Shown here: positions 10,039-20,143 of the stretch, piece by piece
How the letters are laid out: every line of letters starts with the position of its first letter
Position numbering within the stretch: the first letter of the stretch is position 1
NCBI GenBank assembly: GCA_003194525.1
Contig: NBIV01000436.1
Coordinates: forward strand, 1-28,262
Source: Gracilariopsis chorda
Lineage: Eukaryota; Rhodophyta; Florideophyceae; Gracilariales; Gracilariaceae
DNA length: 28,262 bases
Reading direction: 5' to 3'
Position numbers and translations under genes: made by a program
The notes under the pieces: model-generated
The model's input: only the letters and a program-made list of their open reading frames with translations
Told to the model about the DNA's origin: nothing
The model's database searches: none

Positions 10039-10091
10039 CCAGGGGTTCAACCCTTAGGGTAGTGGAGGTAGTTTCTCCCGTCAGTGCGCCC
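10039..10091 (+). promoter_or_regulatory. Leader block shared by B and A families
   Basis: The block runs from CCAGGGGTTCAACCC through GAGGTAGTTTCTCC to CAGTGCGCCC. The same block with few changes occurs in the A leaders at 24674-24727 (+) and 22090-22143 (-), although the rest of the leaders and the gag genes are unlike. B2 keeps only its 3' half (about 18861-18889). It can fold into two short hairpins (AGGGG/CCCTT and GGAG/CTCC). A role in RNA packaging, dimerisation or translation is inferred. Confidence 0.6.
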
Positions 10092-10438
10092 GCCTTTACG
10101 AAGTTATTTTCATTTCCGAGTTTGCTTCAGAGCTACTCGTGACTATACTCCGGGCGTAGAGGACCCGACCTCCGCCTGTGATTCGCGTACCAGACGCGTC
10201 TGGACGAGCGTTGAGACTTGGTTACACGCTCTCCGCTGGCGCCCTCGCTGTTGAGTTTTGAGATACTCCGCTCCAGTTCCCTCCTCATAGTGTGACACGA
10301 GCTGCAAGTCAATAGCTGTATCGCGATCAGGCATTCATATTAGCTTCTGGTCAACTTTCTAAGCATCGACTCCCTCACTCTGCTTCATTTTCATTTCATT
10401 TGGTTTCAAATTTTGGTGGTTGATCTCCTTCCGGAACA

Positions 10439-12289
10439 ATGTCTGACTCCGAAGTTGAGTCCGAAACCACCTCTGGTGTGAAGATCCCACGCTTCCATGG
10501 TAAGCGAGGTGAAGATTACACCCTATGGCGACACCGTCTACGTGCCGCGTGTCGAATTAAAGGTGTCTGGAATGTGGTTATGTCCAGTTCGGAGGAGTCA
10601 TCTAGTGCCACAATGACACAAGCGTCTGTTTCTAGTGCGACCCAGACACCCTCCCGTATACTTGCAAAGCGCGAAAAGGCATGTGCAATCATCATTTGTG
10701 CACTTGGTGATGCCCCACTGCGTGTAGTCATGGATGTGGATGATGACCCTGGTCACATGCTTCAACTACTTGATGCGAGATATGCCTCAAACAGGACTGT
10801 GTCTCGTATAGCTGTGCAGACTCAGCTGTTCAGAATGTCATACAAAGGCCAAAACATGTCTGAGTATGTGGACCAGTTTGCCTGTCTGTTCTCGCAGCTG
10901 GACCGCATGGGCAAGGATGCGGCTATACCTGAGTCTCACAAAGCACCTATGCTTCTGGCCTCTATTGACCCCAACTGCTCTTTGGAGTCAACTGCAGCAG
11001 CACTTAGGACCAAGGAGATCTCCGAACTGACATGGGACTATGTGGCGACAACCCTGATTGATGAATATAATGCTCGTCAAATGGGTTCAGGTAGTTCCAG
11101 TAGAAGTCATAATCGCAAAAAGAACAGGTACAAGGGTGGTGCCCGAATAAGTGGACACAGCAGATCATCGATTGGTAATGAAAATGATGGTAACGCGTCA
11201 GATTCGACCACTGTTAACGACCCCACTGGTCGTGCGTATGCTGCTGGAAGCAGAAACGGGTACCACTGCACCTTCTGCGACCGTGATTGACATACCCAAG
11301 ACCGATGTCACGTGAATCCAGACAACCCTGACAACCATCTGCCACAAGCAATCTTGGACCAGCTGAGGGTGAACGCAGTTGAGAAGCCAAAGCGTTCTGG
11401 GAAGTCATCCAGTAGAGCGTCCAAAGTTGAGATTGCTGGTGTTGCTAGTGAGAAGTCTTCAGTGGTACCGCCAGCTATTAGTCACATCGACACTTATGCG
11501 GACAGTGGTGCTACGTCTCATTTCTTCTGTTTTGTATCTGCGTTCGTTCCAGACACACTGATTGACATACCAGAGAAGACAATTGAGCTAGCTGACAACA
11601 CCACGGTTAATGCCGCGCAACAAGGAGATGTCATACTACCCTTCTCGGATGTGAACCTCAGGTTGCCGAAAATGCTGCTAGTTCCGAATCTTGGATATAA
11701 CCTAGTATCTGTAGGTCGCTTAGCTGACAAGGGTATCCAGTCACGGTTCTGTGGTAAGGAGGTAACCCTACAGCATGAGGACGGGTTTGACATTGGACGT
11801 GGGACTCGTCATAATCGTTCCCGTCTGTACATGCTACCCAACCCCATTGACCACTGGGATACATCCAAGATGCTTTCTGCAACAGACGACAGCACAAGTA
11901 CATTGTGGCATCGCAGACTGGCACATATGAATGAGCATGACCTACAAAAGGTTCATGAACATGTCGACGGAGTCCCAAAACTCAAGTGCATGGAGGAGAT
12001 ATGTCGATCGTGTCGGCTTGGAAAAGCACATAAACTGCCATTTCTGGGCAAGTTTGAAAGATCTGACAACGTTGGAGACATTGTGCACTCAGACATTATG
12101 GGTCCATTAGTGCCATCGTTCCCAGATCGATTCCGGTATGCATCTGGATTTATGGATGATCACTCGCGATATGCAGTACTTGGGTTCATGATGCATAGGT
12201 CTGAGATTGCACAAGTGTTCTTGGGTGTGAGGAAGAAGCTCAAACAGCTTGGAGGAGAGCATGTGCTTATTCGAAAGCTACACTCTCAC
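10439..12289 (+). pseudogene. gag-pol: B3 gag-pol, one in-frame stop, truncated in integrase
   Basis: The ATG at 10439 follows a TTCCGGAACA context and opens a Gag beginning MSDSEVESE, with a GKRGEDYTLWRHRLRAACR block typical of copia-type Gag. The CCHC knuckle begins at residue 277 (11267). A TGA at 11288-11290 replaces the Gly codon inside the knuckle (B2 has Gly), and the same frame continues to 12289. Downstream are protease DSG (11501-11509), the GAG-pre-integrase WHRRLAHM...CRSCRLGK and integrase with its first Asp at 12092. The frame ends at KLHSH, where B2 has KLHSD: the Asp codon is mutated and the LTR A border follows at once. RT and RNase H are missing. Confidence 0.92.
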
Positions 12290-13068
12290 TGTTGAAGGTT
12301 GAAAGGAAGTTGAGGGGATGGAAGGGACGTTCGCCAGCTCTAGCTTGGATTTACTTGGAGGTCCTTCAGGCACATCTTATGTACCACTCTAACCTCTAAT
12401 TGCGCGGGAACACCAACTACAAGTAAAACCTAAACCACTAAGCAGGGACACTCAATACTACCAATCATCTTCTAACATGACATAGCCAGCTCAGCACAAC
12501 CTCATTACATCAACGCACACCAACGCACCAACGTTCCGTAATAGTTACGTGCATACACATGACCATGACAAGGCACAAATTCACGACTCCAACACACGCC
12601 AGCACATGCCCACACATCACGGTAAGTCAACACGTCACGGTAAGTCGGCACGTAACCTGTGGTGTTAGTGCCATGTCATCATGTGGCAATGCACACAACA
12701 CCCACGTCATCAATATACCCGTGCATGTGTAAACCTGTTGACAGTGCATGTGCACCTTACCATTGTACCAACCACTGCTGTACCACTTGTACCAGGTGTC
12801 AACCACTTCACCAGTATCCCCTGCACACAACGTACACTGTGACCCCTGTAGTAGCTGGACACGTGGGTGTGTCCAACCGATCCAGTTATGCCATACCACT
12901 TGTACGCACCACGTTGCATATGTACATTTGCAGGAGCCAATCAGAAGCCAGTTTCACGTTGGGTTCGCGCACACGCGCATATGCGCTTTTGCAGAGGTAC
13001 CCTCCAAAACAGCCCATGCTCCCCGGAACATTTGGTTTTCAGTGACAGCACAGGTACTACTGCCAACA
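12290..13068 (-). repeat. Complete LTR A at the B3/B2 junction
   Basis: This is a full 779-bp LTR A in reverse orientation with both ends intact (TGTTG at 13068, CAACA at 12290). The left neighbour is B3 integrase and the right neighbour is the middle of a B2 LTR. The flanking five bases (CTCAC and GTGGA) do not match, so this is not a simple solo LTR left by one insertion. It marks a rearrangement joint. Confidence 0.92.
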
Positions 13069-13237
13069 GTGGAAACGCTTACTTGCATCATCATCATTAT
13101 GACAAAGCACAAATTCACATGCCACCGCATCCATGTACATACCCTAGGTGTGTTGCGTGCATAGCACGTGCTTACTTGCACAACTGCACATATGCAACAC
13201 CTGCATGTACCTGTAAACCAGATGTAGCCACACATAT
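13069..13237 (-). repeat. B2 3' LTR, distal fragment
   Basis: This 169-bp piece of LTR B lies between the LTR A joint and the solo LTR C. It matches about 9080-9270 of the B3 LTR (forward sense: TGTGGCTACAT...GTTTACAGG and the stretch with CATGATGATGC). The U5 end and the TATA region of this LTR are lost at 13069. Confidence 0.85.
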
Positions 13238-13963
13238 TGTCGCAAGGCACGCGGGTTATGAAAACAAAAGGGAAGAAACAAAGGGAGGAAGAAGAAACAA
13301 GAAAATAGAACAAGGATGGTTGTCAGCCTTGGTCGACCAGTTTACTCGACAGCAGGCAAAGCCAATCTACATATACCATACCGCACACACTTCACCGTCG
13401 TCGCAGCAAGCGACGGCGGTGGTTACTCCATTACACTACACGTTCTTCGTGTGTGCAGGTGTACACGAAAAGCGCGCACATTCTCGAGGGTCACAATTTC
13501 AAATAACTAAATCAATCAATGCGGCAAATCCATTCCCAGTCTCTTGATCTGGAAGCAGCTCTAAAAAATCAACAATTTCCATCATGGCACTCCAACCCCT
13601 CAGCGCAGCCCACAAAACGCACATTGTCCCAAATCACCCAATGCAGCTCCCATTTGCATCTTCGGCATTGCAGCACAACCGTCTACTGCGCGCACACTTG
13701 GACCAACCACATTGCTCCACTTGTGCATATCCGCAATCCAGTACCATACACTCCATAACACTTGTACGGTATACAATGCATATAGCATTTTGCAGTAGCC
13801 AATCACAGTGCCGTTTCACGTTGGGTTTGAGCAGAGGCGCATATGCGCTTTTGGAATGAGGGGCTCCAAAAGTGCCCATCGTCCCCTGAAGGTTTGGTTT
13901 TGGGCCAAGCTGAGACCTTCTGTGGGGGTTGGCCCGGCACTCGACCACTTCTAGACTTCAACA
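13238..13963 (-). repeat. Solo LTR C inserted in the B2 3' LTR
   Basis: This is the second copy of the ~725-bp C LTR, here reversed: TGTTGAA begins at 13963 and GCGACA ends at 13238. It splits the B2 LTR in the sequence GGAATAT/ATGTGTGG. Read on the minus strand the flanks are ATATA and ATATG, a 5-bp duplication with one mismatch. It is very similar to 7502-8226. Confidence 0.9.
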
Positions 13964-14242
13964 TATATTCCTAAGTACCATGTCCATTCACCTTAGGCCA
14001 AGGGGCCAGTTCCGTGCCCATGACGCATACGATGCACAACACTTGTAACCAATTCATTGCATATGAGTATATGCAGTAGCCAATCATATGCCCGTTTCAC
14101 GTTGGGTTTGAGAACACACGCATATGCGCTTTTGCAAAGCAGCTCTCAAGAACAGCCCTCCGTTATATGAAACTTTGTTTCCAAGTGCTGCACCATGATG
14201 TTCCAGGACCACCAGGCACTCGACCATGTGCTAACATCAGCA
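13964..14242 (-). repeat. B2 3' LTR, proximal fragment
   Basis: This is the first ~279 bp of the LTR, starting TGCTGATGTTAGCAC at 14242 (T to C in the TGTTG end) directly after the B2 pol codons. It includes the CGCATATGCG and CCCAACGTGAAAC cassette and the inverted CCAAT box. Confidence 0.88.
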
Positions 14243-17200
14243 CTCCTCCTTGAGTTCCTGTTTTAGACAAACTCGATGCATGATCAATTCCGTCATAGCA
14301 GGACTAAGTGGCTTGGTGAGTATGCCAGCATCGTTGTCCTCACTTGGCACATACTCCACACTCTTTTGACCAAGTCCCGGATAAAGTATATCTTCACTTC
14401 AATGTGTTTGGCACGTCCAGAGGAAGAACGCTCACCAATGGCCCATTCAATCGCACATTGGTTGTCTGAGCGTAGTGGAGTACTATCATTAACCAATAAT
14501 CCACATTCTCCAAGTACTCGAGATATCCACATTAGCTCTTGACTTGCCATCACTAATGCGTAGTACTCAAACTCGCCTGTACACAATGCCACCGACGCCT
14601 GCTTACGGGCACCGTAGACACAAACACATGACCCAAGTTTGATCATAAAGCCAGACAAAGACTTCCGATCAGTGGTATCACCTGCGTAATCAGAGTCTAC
14701 ATAACCATTCGGCAGGAGGTTCCCACAGTGATACACAAGTCCGTGGTGAGTAGTGCCACGTAAATACCTCAGAACGCGCTTCACCGCTCGATGACAATAT
14801 CGAGTTGGTGCTTTCTGGAAGCGTGCTAAGATAAGTACAGGTGTCAATATGTCCAACCGGGTGCGTAATGCCAGATACAGCAGAGACCCGATCATCTGCT
14901 GATAAAACTCGACTTCATGCGGTGACTTATCCTCCTCCACATCAAGTGAAAAAAAAAAAGGATTTCACCATTGGGCTCCATGAAGGCTTGCTGTTCTCAA
15001 GTCCAAACCGCCGTAACATGCCACTGACATACAACGGCTGTGCAAGTTTCACACGTAGCAGTTGGCAGTTGGAGTTCATGTTCCAGGAGATCTCAACCCC
15101 AAGATACATTCTGACACGAGTCTCAACGCGTAGGTCATACAACGACTTGAGCTCCTCCAATATCTGAGAGCGTTGTTTGGCACTAGGCGTAAATATGAGA
15201 AGGTCATCCACGTATACCAGAATGTATGCATAAGTGTCAGCAGGTAACTTGCACCTGAAAACACATGGTGCACTGGGTAATTCTTCAAAAAATATGCCTT
15301 TAATGTCTGTGCTGAACTTCGTATGCCATGCCAGATGAGCCTGCTTGAGCCCGTTTATACCCTTTAGCAGTTTGTAACATTGTGACTTGTAACAAGGAAT
15401 GCCACGCGGTGACATGACCCACACGTCTTCCTTGAGATCACCATTAAGGAATGCTGTCTTTATGTGAACCTGGGCAAAAAACATCTGCAAGCACAACATC
15501 AGGTACGAGAACATGCGAACCAAATTGAACGAAACAACCGGTGCATACTCTCTAAGTAGTCCTCACCATATGTCTGGTGGTTGCCTCCAGCCACTATTCG
15601 AGCTCTAAATCGGTCAACGGAGTCGTCTGCATCACGTTTCATCTTCAGTATGACATGCATTGATAGGGGCTGTAACTTTGGTGAGTCATCCACAACCCAT
15701 GTAGCCTTGTCTTCTAAAGATGTCAACTCGTCATCACTAGGATGCAGACATTTCTCTCTTTCAGTTGGGGTTGCAGACAGGGCTTCTTTAAGTAAGGGAG
15801 CATCACTCGTGGTAACCTCAACCTCAGATTTGGCCGTGCCGGCCATTTGCCACCTGCTTTGTGGTGCACGCCTGGTGCGACGAGGATAGCGTGACTGTGA
15901 CTCAGAGTCATCATTTACTTGTTCAATGTCACTTTCATCGCCTTTTGACCCCTCTTCATCACTAGAACCGTGCTCGGCATCATCAATGTTTGATGTTGCC
16001 GGGTCAACCATCATGTCTGTAGCTGCCTCAGGGTGGTCTATGGTACCATTTTCTGAGGTTGACATGACGTCCTCAACATCGTTAACTGAGAACTCATCCG
16101 AGCTGATGGCATCCATGTCATTCTCAGAACTATAAGTATAATCTGATGTACTCTCGTCATCTATACAGTTGCTAAGATATGGTGCACCAGGGAACCTAAA
16201 CTCATCAAAGGTGACATGACTTGAGCGTACTACTCGAGGAATATGGTCGTCATCACTAACTAGAACCTCGTAAACACCATGCTCAAGAGTCTGCAAGTAC
16301 ACTCCCTCAAGTGCACGAGACCCGAACTTGGTGCCCAGATTCATTTTTAATACGTATGCGGCACATCCGAATACTCTGACATACGTCAACGAAGGCCTAG
16401 TTTCAGTCATTAGGACATACGGAGTCACGCCAGTCGTGGAGTGCGGCACTCTATTGCGAACATAAATCACATGTTTTAGTGCGTACGAACACAAACAATC
16501 TGGAAGATTGGCTTCAATGAGCAAAGCTCGGGCGGCTTCAACCATAGCGCGATTGATGCGCTCTGCAATAGCATTGTGTTGTGGGGTATACGGTGGAGAA
16601 AAAGATACCTCCTGGACACCATTCTTGGGATTCCTTTGCAAGGCAATGTACTCTTCTGCAATGTCAGAGTGCAGTTTTCGAATAATAACATGCTCTCCTC
16701 CAAGCTGTTTGAGCTTTTGCTTCACAACGGGGAACACTTCACTGATCTCATACCTTTGCATCATGAACCCAAGAACTGCGTATCGCGAGTGATCATCCAC
16801 AAATCCAAACGCACAGCGGAATCGGTATGGGAATGATGGCACTAACGGACCCCTAATGTCTGAGTGCACAGTGTCCCCGACGTGCTTGGCTCGTTTAAAC
16901 CTGCCCACTTATGGCAGCTTATGTGCCTTGCCAAGGCGACATGACCGACATACCTCCTCCATGCACTTGATCTTTGGCACTCCGTCGACATGGTCGTGAA
17001 CCTGTTGTAGGTCATGCTCATTCATATGTGCCAGTCGGCGATGCCACAATGAACTTGTGTGGTCGTCCGTTGGAGAAAGCATCTTGGATATGTCCGTATG
17101 GGCAATTGGGTTGGGCAAGGTGTATAAACCGGAGCGATGATGACGAGACCCATGTCCAAACTCAAACCCATCTTCATGTTGTAGGCGTATCTCCTTATCA

Positions 17201-18505
17201 CAGAACAGTGATTGGATACCCTTGTCAGCTAAACAACCCACAGACACTAAGTTATATCCAAGATTCGGAACAAGCAGTACTTCAGACAACCTGAGGTTCA
17301 TATCAAAGAAGGGTAGTATGACATCTCCTTGTTGGGTGGCAGTGACAGTGGTGTTATGAGCTAGTTCAAGTGTCTTATCTGGTATGTCAATTAGTGTGTT
17401 TGTAACAAAATCAGATACAGAACAGAAGAAATGAGAGGTAGCACCACTGTCTGCAAATGTGTCGATGCAATCAATACCCAGCGGTACCACTGATGACTTC
17501 TCACTTACAACTCCAACAGTCTCAACCTTGTTCGCCTTCCGTGATGACTTTCCGGAGCGTTTGGGCTTTTCGACTGAGTTGAGCTTCAGCTGATCCAAGA
17601 TCCCTTGTGGCAAGTGGTTGTCAGGGTTATCTGGATTCATGTGACAGAGTTTTTGAGTGTGTCCATCGCGCTCACAGAAGGTGCAATGGTACCCATTTTT
17701 GCTTCCAGCAGCATATGCACGACTAGTGGGGTCATTAACTGTTGTTGAATCTGATGCATTACCATCATTTTCGTTACCATTTGATGATTTGCTGTGTGCA
17801 ATTATACGGGCACCACCCCTGGTCCTGTTCTTCTTGCGACTGCGACCTCTACCACAACTGACTAAACCCATTTGGCGGGCATTGTATTCATCAAGTCGCC
17901 ACGTAGTCCCCTGTGAGTTCTGAAATCTCCTTGGTCCTAAGTGCTGCTGCAATTGACTCCAATGAGCAGCTGGGGTCAATAGATGCCAGAAGCATGGGTG
18001 CCTTGTGAGATTCTGGTATAGCAGCATCTTTGCCCATGCAGTCCAGTTGCGAGAACAGAGAGACAAACTGGTCCACATACTCGGACGTGTTTTGGCCGCT
18101 ATACGAAATTCTGAACAGCTGCGTTTGCACTGCTATACGAGACAATGTCCTGTTTGACCCATATCGCGCATCAAGTAGCTGAAGCATGCGACCGGGGTCA
18201 TCATCCACACCCATAACTACACGCAGTGGGGCATCGCCAAGTGCACAAATGTTGATTTCACATGCATTTTTGCGCTTTGCAACTATACGGGAGGGGGTCT
18301 GGGTAGCACTAGAACCAGACGCTTGTGTCATTATAGCACTGGATGACTCTTCCGAACTTTACATGACAACATTCCAGACACCTTTATTTCGACAAGCGGC
18401 ACGTAGACGGTGTCGCCAGAGGATGTAATCTTCGCCCCGCTTACCGTGGAAGCGCGGGATCTTCACACCAGAAGCGGTTTCTGACTCAACTTCGGAGTCT
18501 GAAAT
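14237..18505 (-). pseudogene. gag-pol: B2 gag-pol polyprotein (start lost, stops and frameshifts)
   Basis: This is a full set of copia domains on the minus strand. The gag start is ATT (18503-18505) where B3 has ATG. A TAA lies at 18359-18361 and a frameshift near 17900. The CCHC knuckle (CTFCERDGHTQKLC) is intact and protease DSG lies at 17443-17451. A stop at 16909-16911 follows CRLGKAHKLP. Integrase has a DX33E spacing, with DN changed to DI at the second Asp. An acidic linker follows, then a frameshift near 15540 at the RT start. YVDD is intact (15203-15214). An 11-A run (14949-14959) causes another shift, then RNase H with DSDYAGD, and a last shift near 14355. The final Cys codon and TGA stop are the first bases of the 3' LTR. 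Individual domains are well preserved, so the lesions seem recent. Confidence 0.92.
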
Positions 18506-18889
18506 GGTTCCAGAAGCAGTTCAGTAACAACAATAGGAACAAATAATGCACGGAAATGAAGCAAAGTGAGGGACTCGATGCTAAGAATCGCTATCAGAAT
18601 AGACAAAAGAGCTGTTCGAGAGGTGCAACTTTGGACTGATAGCAGATTTCGCACTATGAGGATGATACTGGAGTGGAGTATTCTCAACACTCAACAGCGA
18701 GGGCGCCAGCGGAGACCGTGTAACCAAGTCTCAACGCTCGTCCAGACGCGTCTGGTACGCGAATCACAGGCGGAGTTCGGGTCCTCGACGCCCGGAGTAT
18801 ACTCACAAGTGGCTCTGAAGCGCGCTCGGAAAAGAAAATAAAAGATGAAACTTCTTAAAAGCGGGCGCACTGACAGGAGAAACTACCTC
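18506..18889 (-). other. Shortened leader of B2
   Basis: About 384 bp lie between gag and the 5' LTR. They match the gag-proximal part of the B3 leader down to GAGGTAGTTTCTCC and then switch directly to the LTR end (TGTTGATAC on the plus strand at 18890). The PBS and about 416 nt present in B3 (9649-10064) are absent. Confidence 0.82.
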
Positions 18890-19349
18890 TGTTGATACAA
18901 AATGATGTTGGGCTTCGACGGATATGAAAGCGAAAGAAAGAAAGAAAAAAAAGAGTGAAGGTTGCCAGGCTTGGGGGCGAGTTTACTTGGTACTGCGACT
19001 TCAGAGTCTTATATATAACATCTACTTCGCACTACCACCACAAGAAAACCCTACACCACTAAGTGGGGACACCCAATACTACCAACCATAATCAAACATA
19101 ACACAATAAGGGTTGCACACACTGATTACAGCTAAGTACAACCATGCATAACATCATAACAACATAATACAACAACGCACACCAAGTGAACCAAGCAGCC
19201 AACAATGCGCAACAAGTGAACCAGACATGCCAACAATGTGCCAGCATGTGACAGCACTGTGTAAACACTTACTTGCATCATCATCATTATCACAAAGCAC
19301 AGATTCACATGCCACCATATCCATGTACATACCCTATGTGTGTTGCATG
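18890..19349 (-). repeat. B2 5' LTR, distal part
   Basis: This is the last ~460 bp of an LTR B on the minus strand. It includes the TATA region (TATATAAG-like sequence near 19010), the GTAAAC block and the terminal ATCAACA at 18890. It is cut at 19349 by the 3' LTR of A2. GCATG (19345-19349) is the expected target duplication on this side. Confidence 0.88.
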
Positions 19350-20143
19350 TGTTAAAAGTTGAAAGGAAGTTGAGGGGATGGAAGGGAAGTTCCCCAGCTC
19401 CAGCTTGGATTTACTTGGAGTTCCTTCAGGCACATCTTATGTACCACTCTAAACTCGAATTGCGCGGGAACACCAACTACAATTATAACCTAAACCACTA
19501 AGCAGAGACACTCAATACTACCAATCATCATCTAACATGACATAGCCAGCTCAGCACAACCTCATTACATCAACGCACACCAACGCACCAACGTTCCGTA
19601 ATAGTTACGGGCATACACATGACCATGACAAGGCACAAATCCACGACTCCAACACACGCCAGCACATGCCCACACATCACGGTAAGTCAACACGTCACGG
19701 TAAGTCGGCATGTAACCTGTGGTGTTAGTGCCATGTCATCAAGTGGCAATGCATCAAGTGGCAATGCACACAACACCCACGTCATCAATATACCCGTGCA
19801 TGTGTACACCTGTTGACAGTGCATGCGCACCTTACCATTGTACCAACCACTGCTGTACCACTCGTACCAGCTGTCAACCACTTCACCAGTATCCCCTGCA
19901 CACAAAGTACACTGTGACCACTGTAGTAGCTGGACACGTGGGTGTGTCCAACCGATCCAGTTATGCCATACCACTTGTACGCACCACGTTGCATATGTAC
20001 ATTTGCAGTAGCTAATCAAAAGCCAGTTTCACGTTGGGTTCGCGCACACGCGCATACGCGCTTTTGCAGAGGTACCCTCTAAAACAGCCCATGCTCCCCG
20101 GATCATTTGGTTTTCAGTGACAGCACAGGTACTACTGCCAACA
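19350..20143 (-). repeat. LTR A, 3' LTR of A2 (794 bp)
   Basis: This is a complete LTR A with TGTTGGCAG at 20143 and a slightly changed end (TTAACA instead of TCAACA) at 19350. It is 15 bp longer than the other copies because of one tandem duplication of ATCAAGTGGCAATGC (19738-19752 and 19753-19767). Confidence 0.93.

Larger units (their letters stand above)
9663..10438 (+). other. Untranslated leader of B3
   Basis: These 776 bp lie between PBS and gag ATG with no convincing coding sequence. They contain a possible spliceosomal intron (9806-9962) and a 53-nt block (10039-10091) that also occurs in the A-family leaders. In B2 the equivalent of 9649-10064 is absent. The short ORFs here show no recognisable domain. 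Confidence 0.7.
8836..12289 (+). mobile_element. Ty1/copia retrotransposon B3 (3' half lost)
   Basis: This element consists of a complete 5' LTR (8836-9648), PBS (9649-9662), a long leader, gag, protease and the first part of integrase. It ends abruptly at 12289 against a reverse-oriented LTR A. The second integrase Asp, RT, RNase H and the 3' LTR are missing. It belongs to the same subfamily as B2. Confidence 0.92.
13069..19349 (-). mobile_element. Ty1/copia retrotransposon B2 (both LTRs truncated)
   Basis: This reverse-strand B element keeps gag, protease, integrase, RT and RNase H. Its 3' LTR (left, 13069-14242) lacks about 380 bp of its end and contains a solo LTR C. Its 5' LTR (right, 18890-19349) is interrupted by A2 at 19350. 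The PBS and about 416 nt of leader are missing. It is the only B copy here with all Pol domains present, but it carries several stops and frameshifts. Confidence 0.92.

Noticed and set aside
12600..12660. Short CACGGTAAGTC repeats as a CRISPR-like or satellite array.
   Set aside because: There are only two units, adjacent without spacers; this is the 18-bp repeat pair of LTR A on the other strand.
18890..18902. TGTATCAACAGAGG-like sequence at the B2 LTR end as a replacement primer site.
   Set aside because: It aligns better as the normal LTR end (ATCAACA) joined to the leader; similarity to the usual tRNA 3'-end site is partial.
19738..19767. 15-bp tandem duplication in the A2 LTR.
   Set aside because: It is a single local slippage event that accounts for the 794-bp length; no further meaning is visible.
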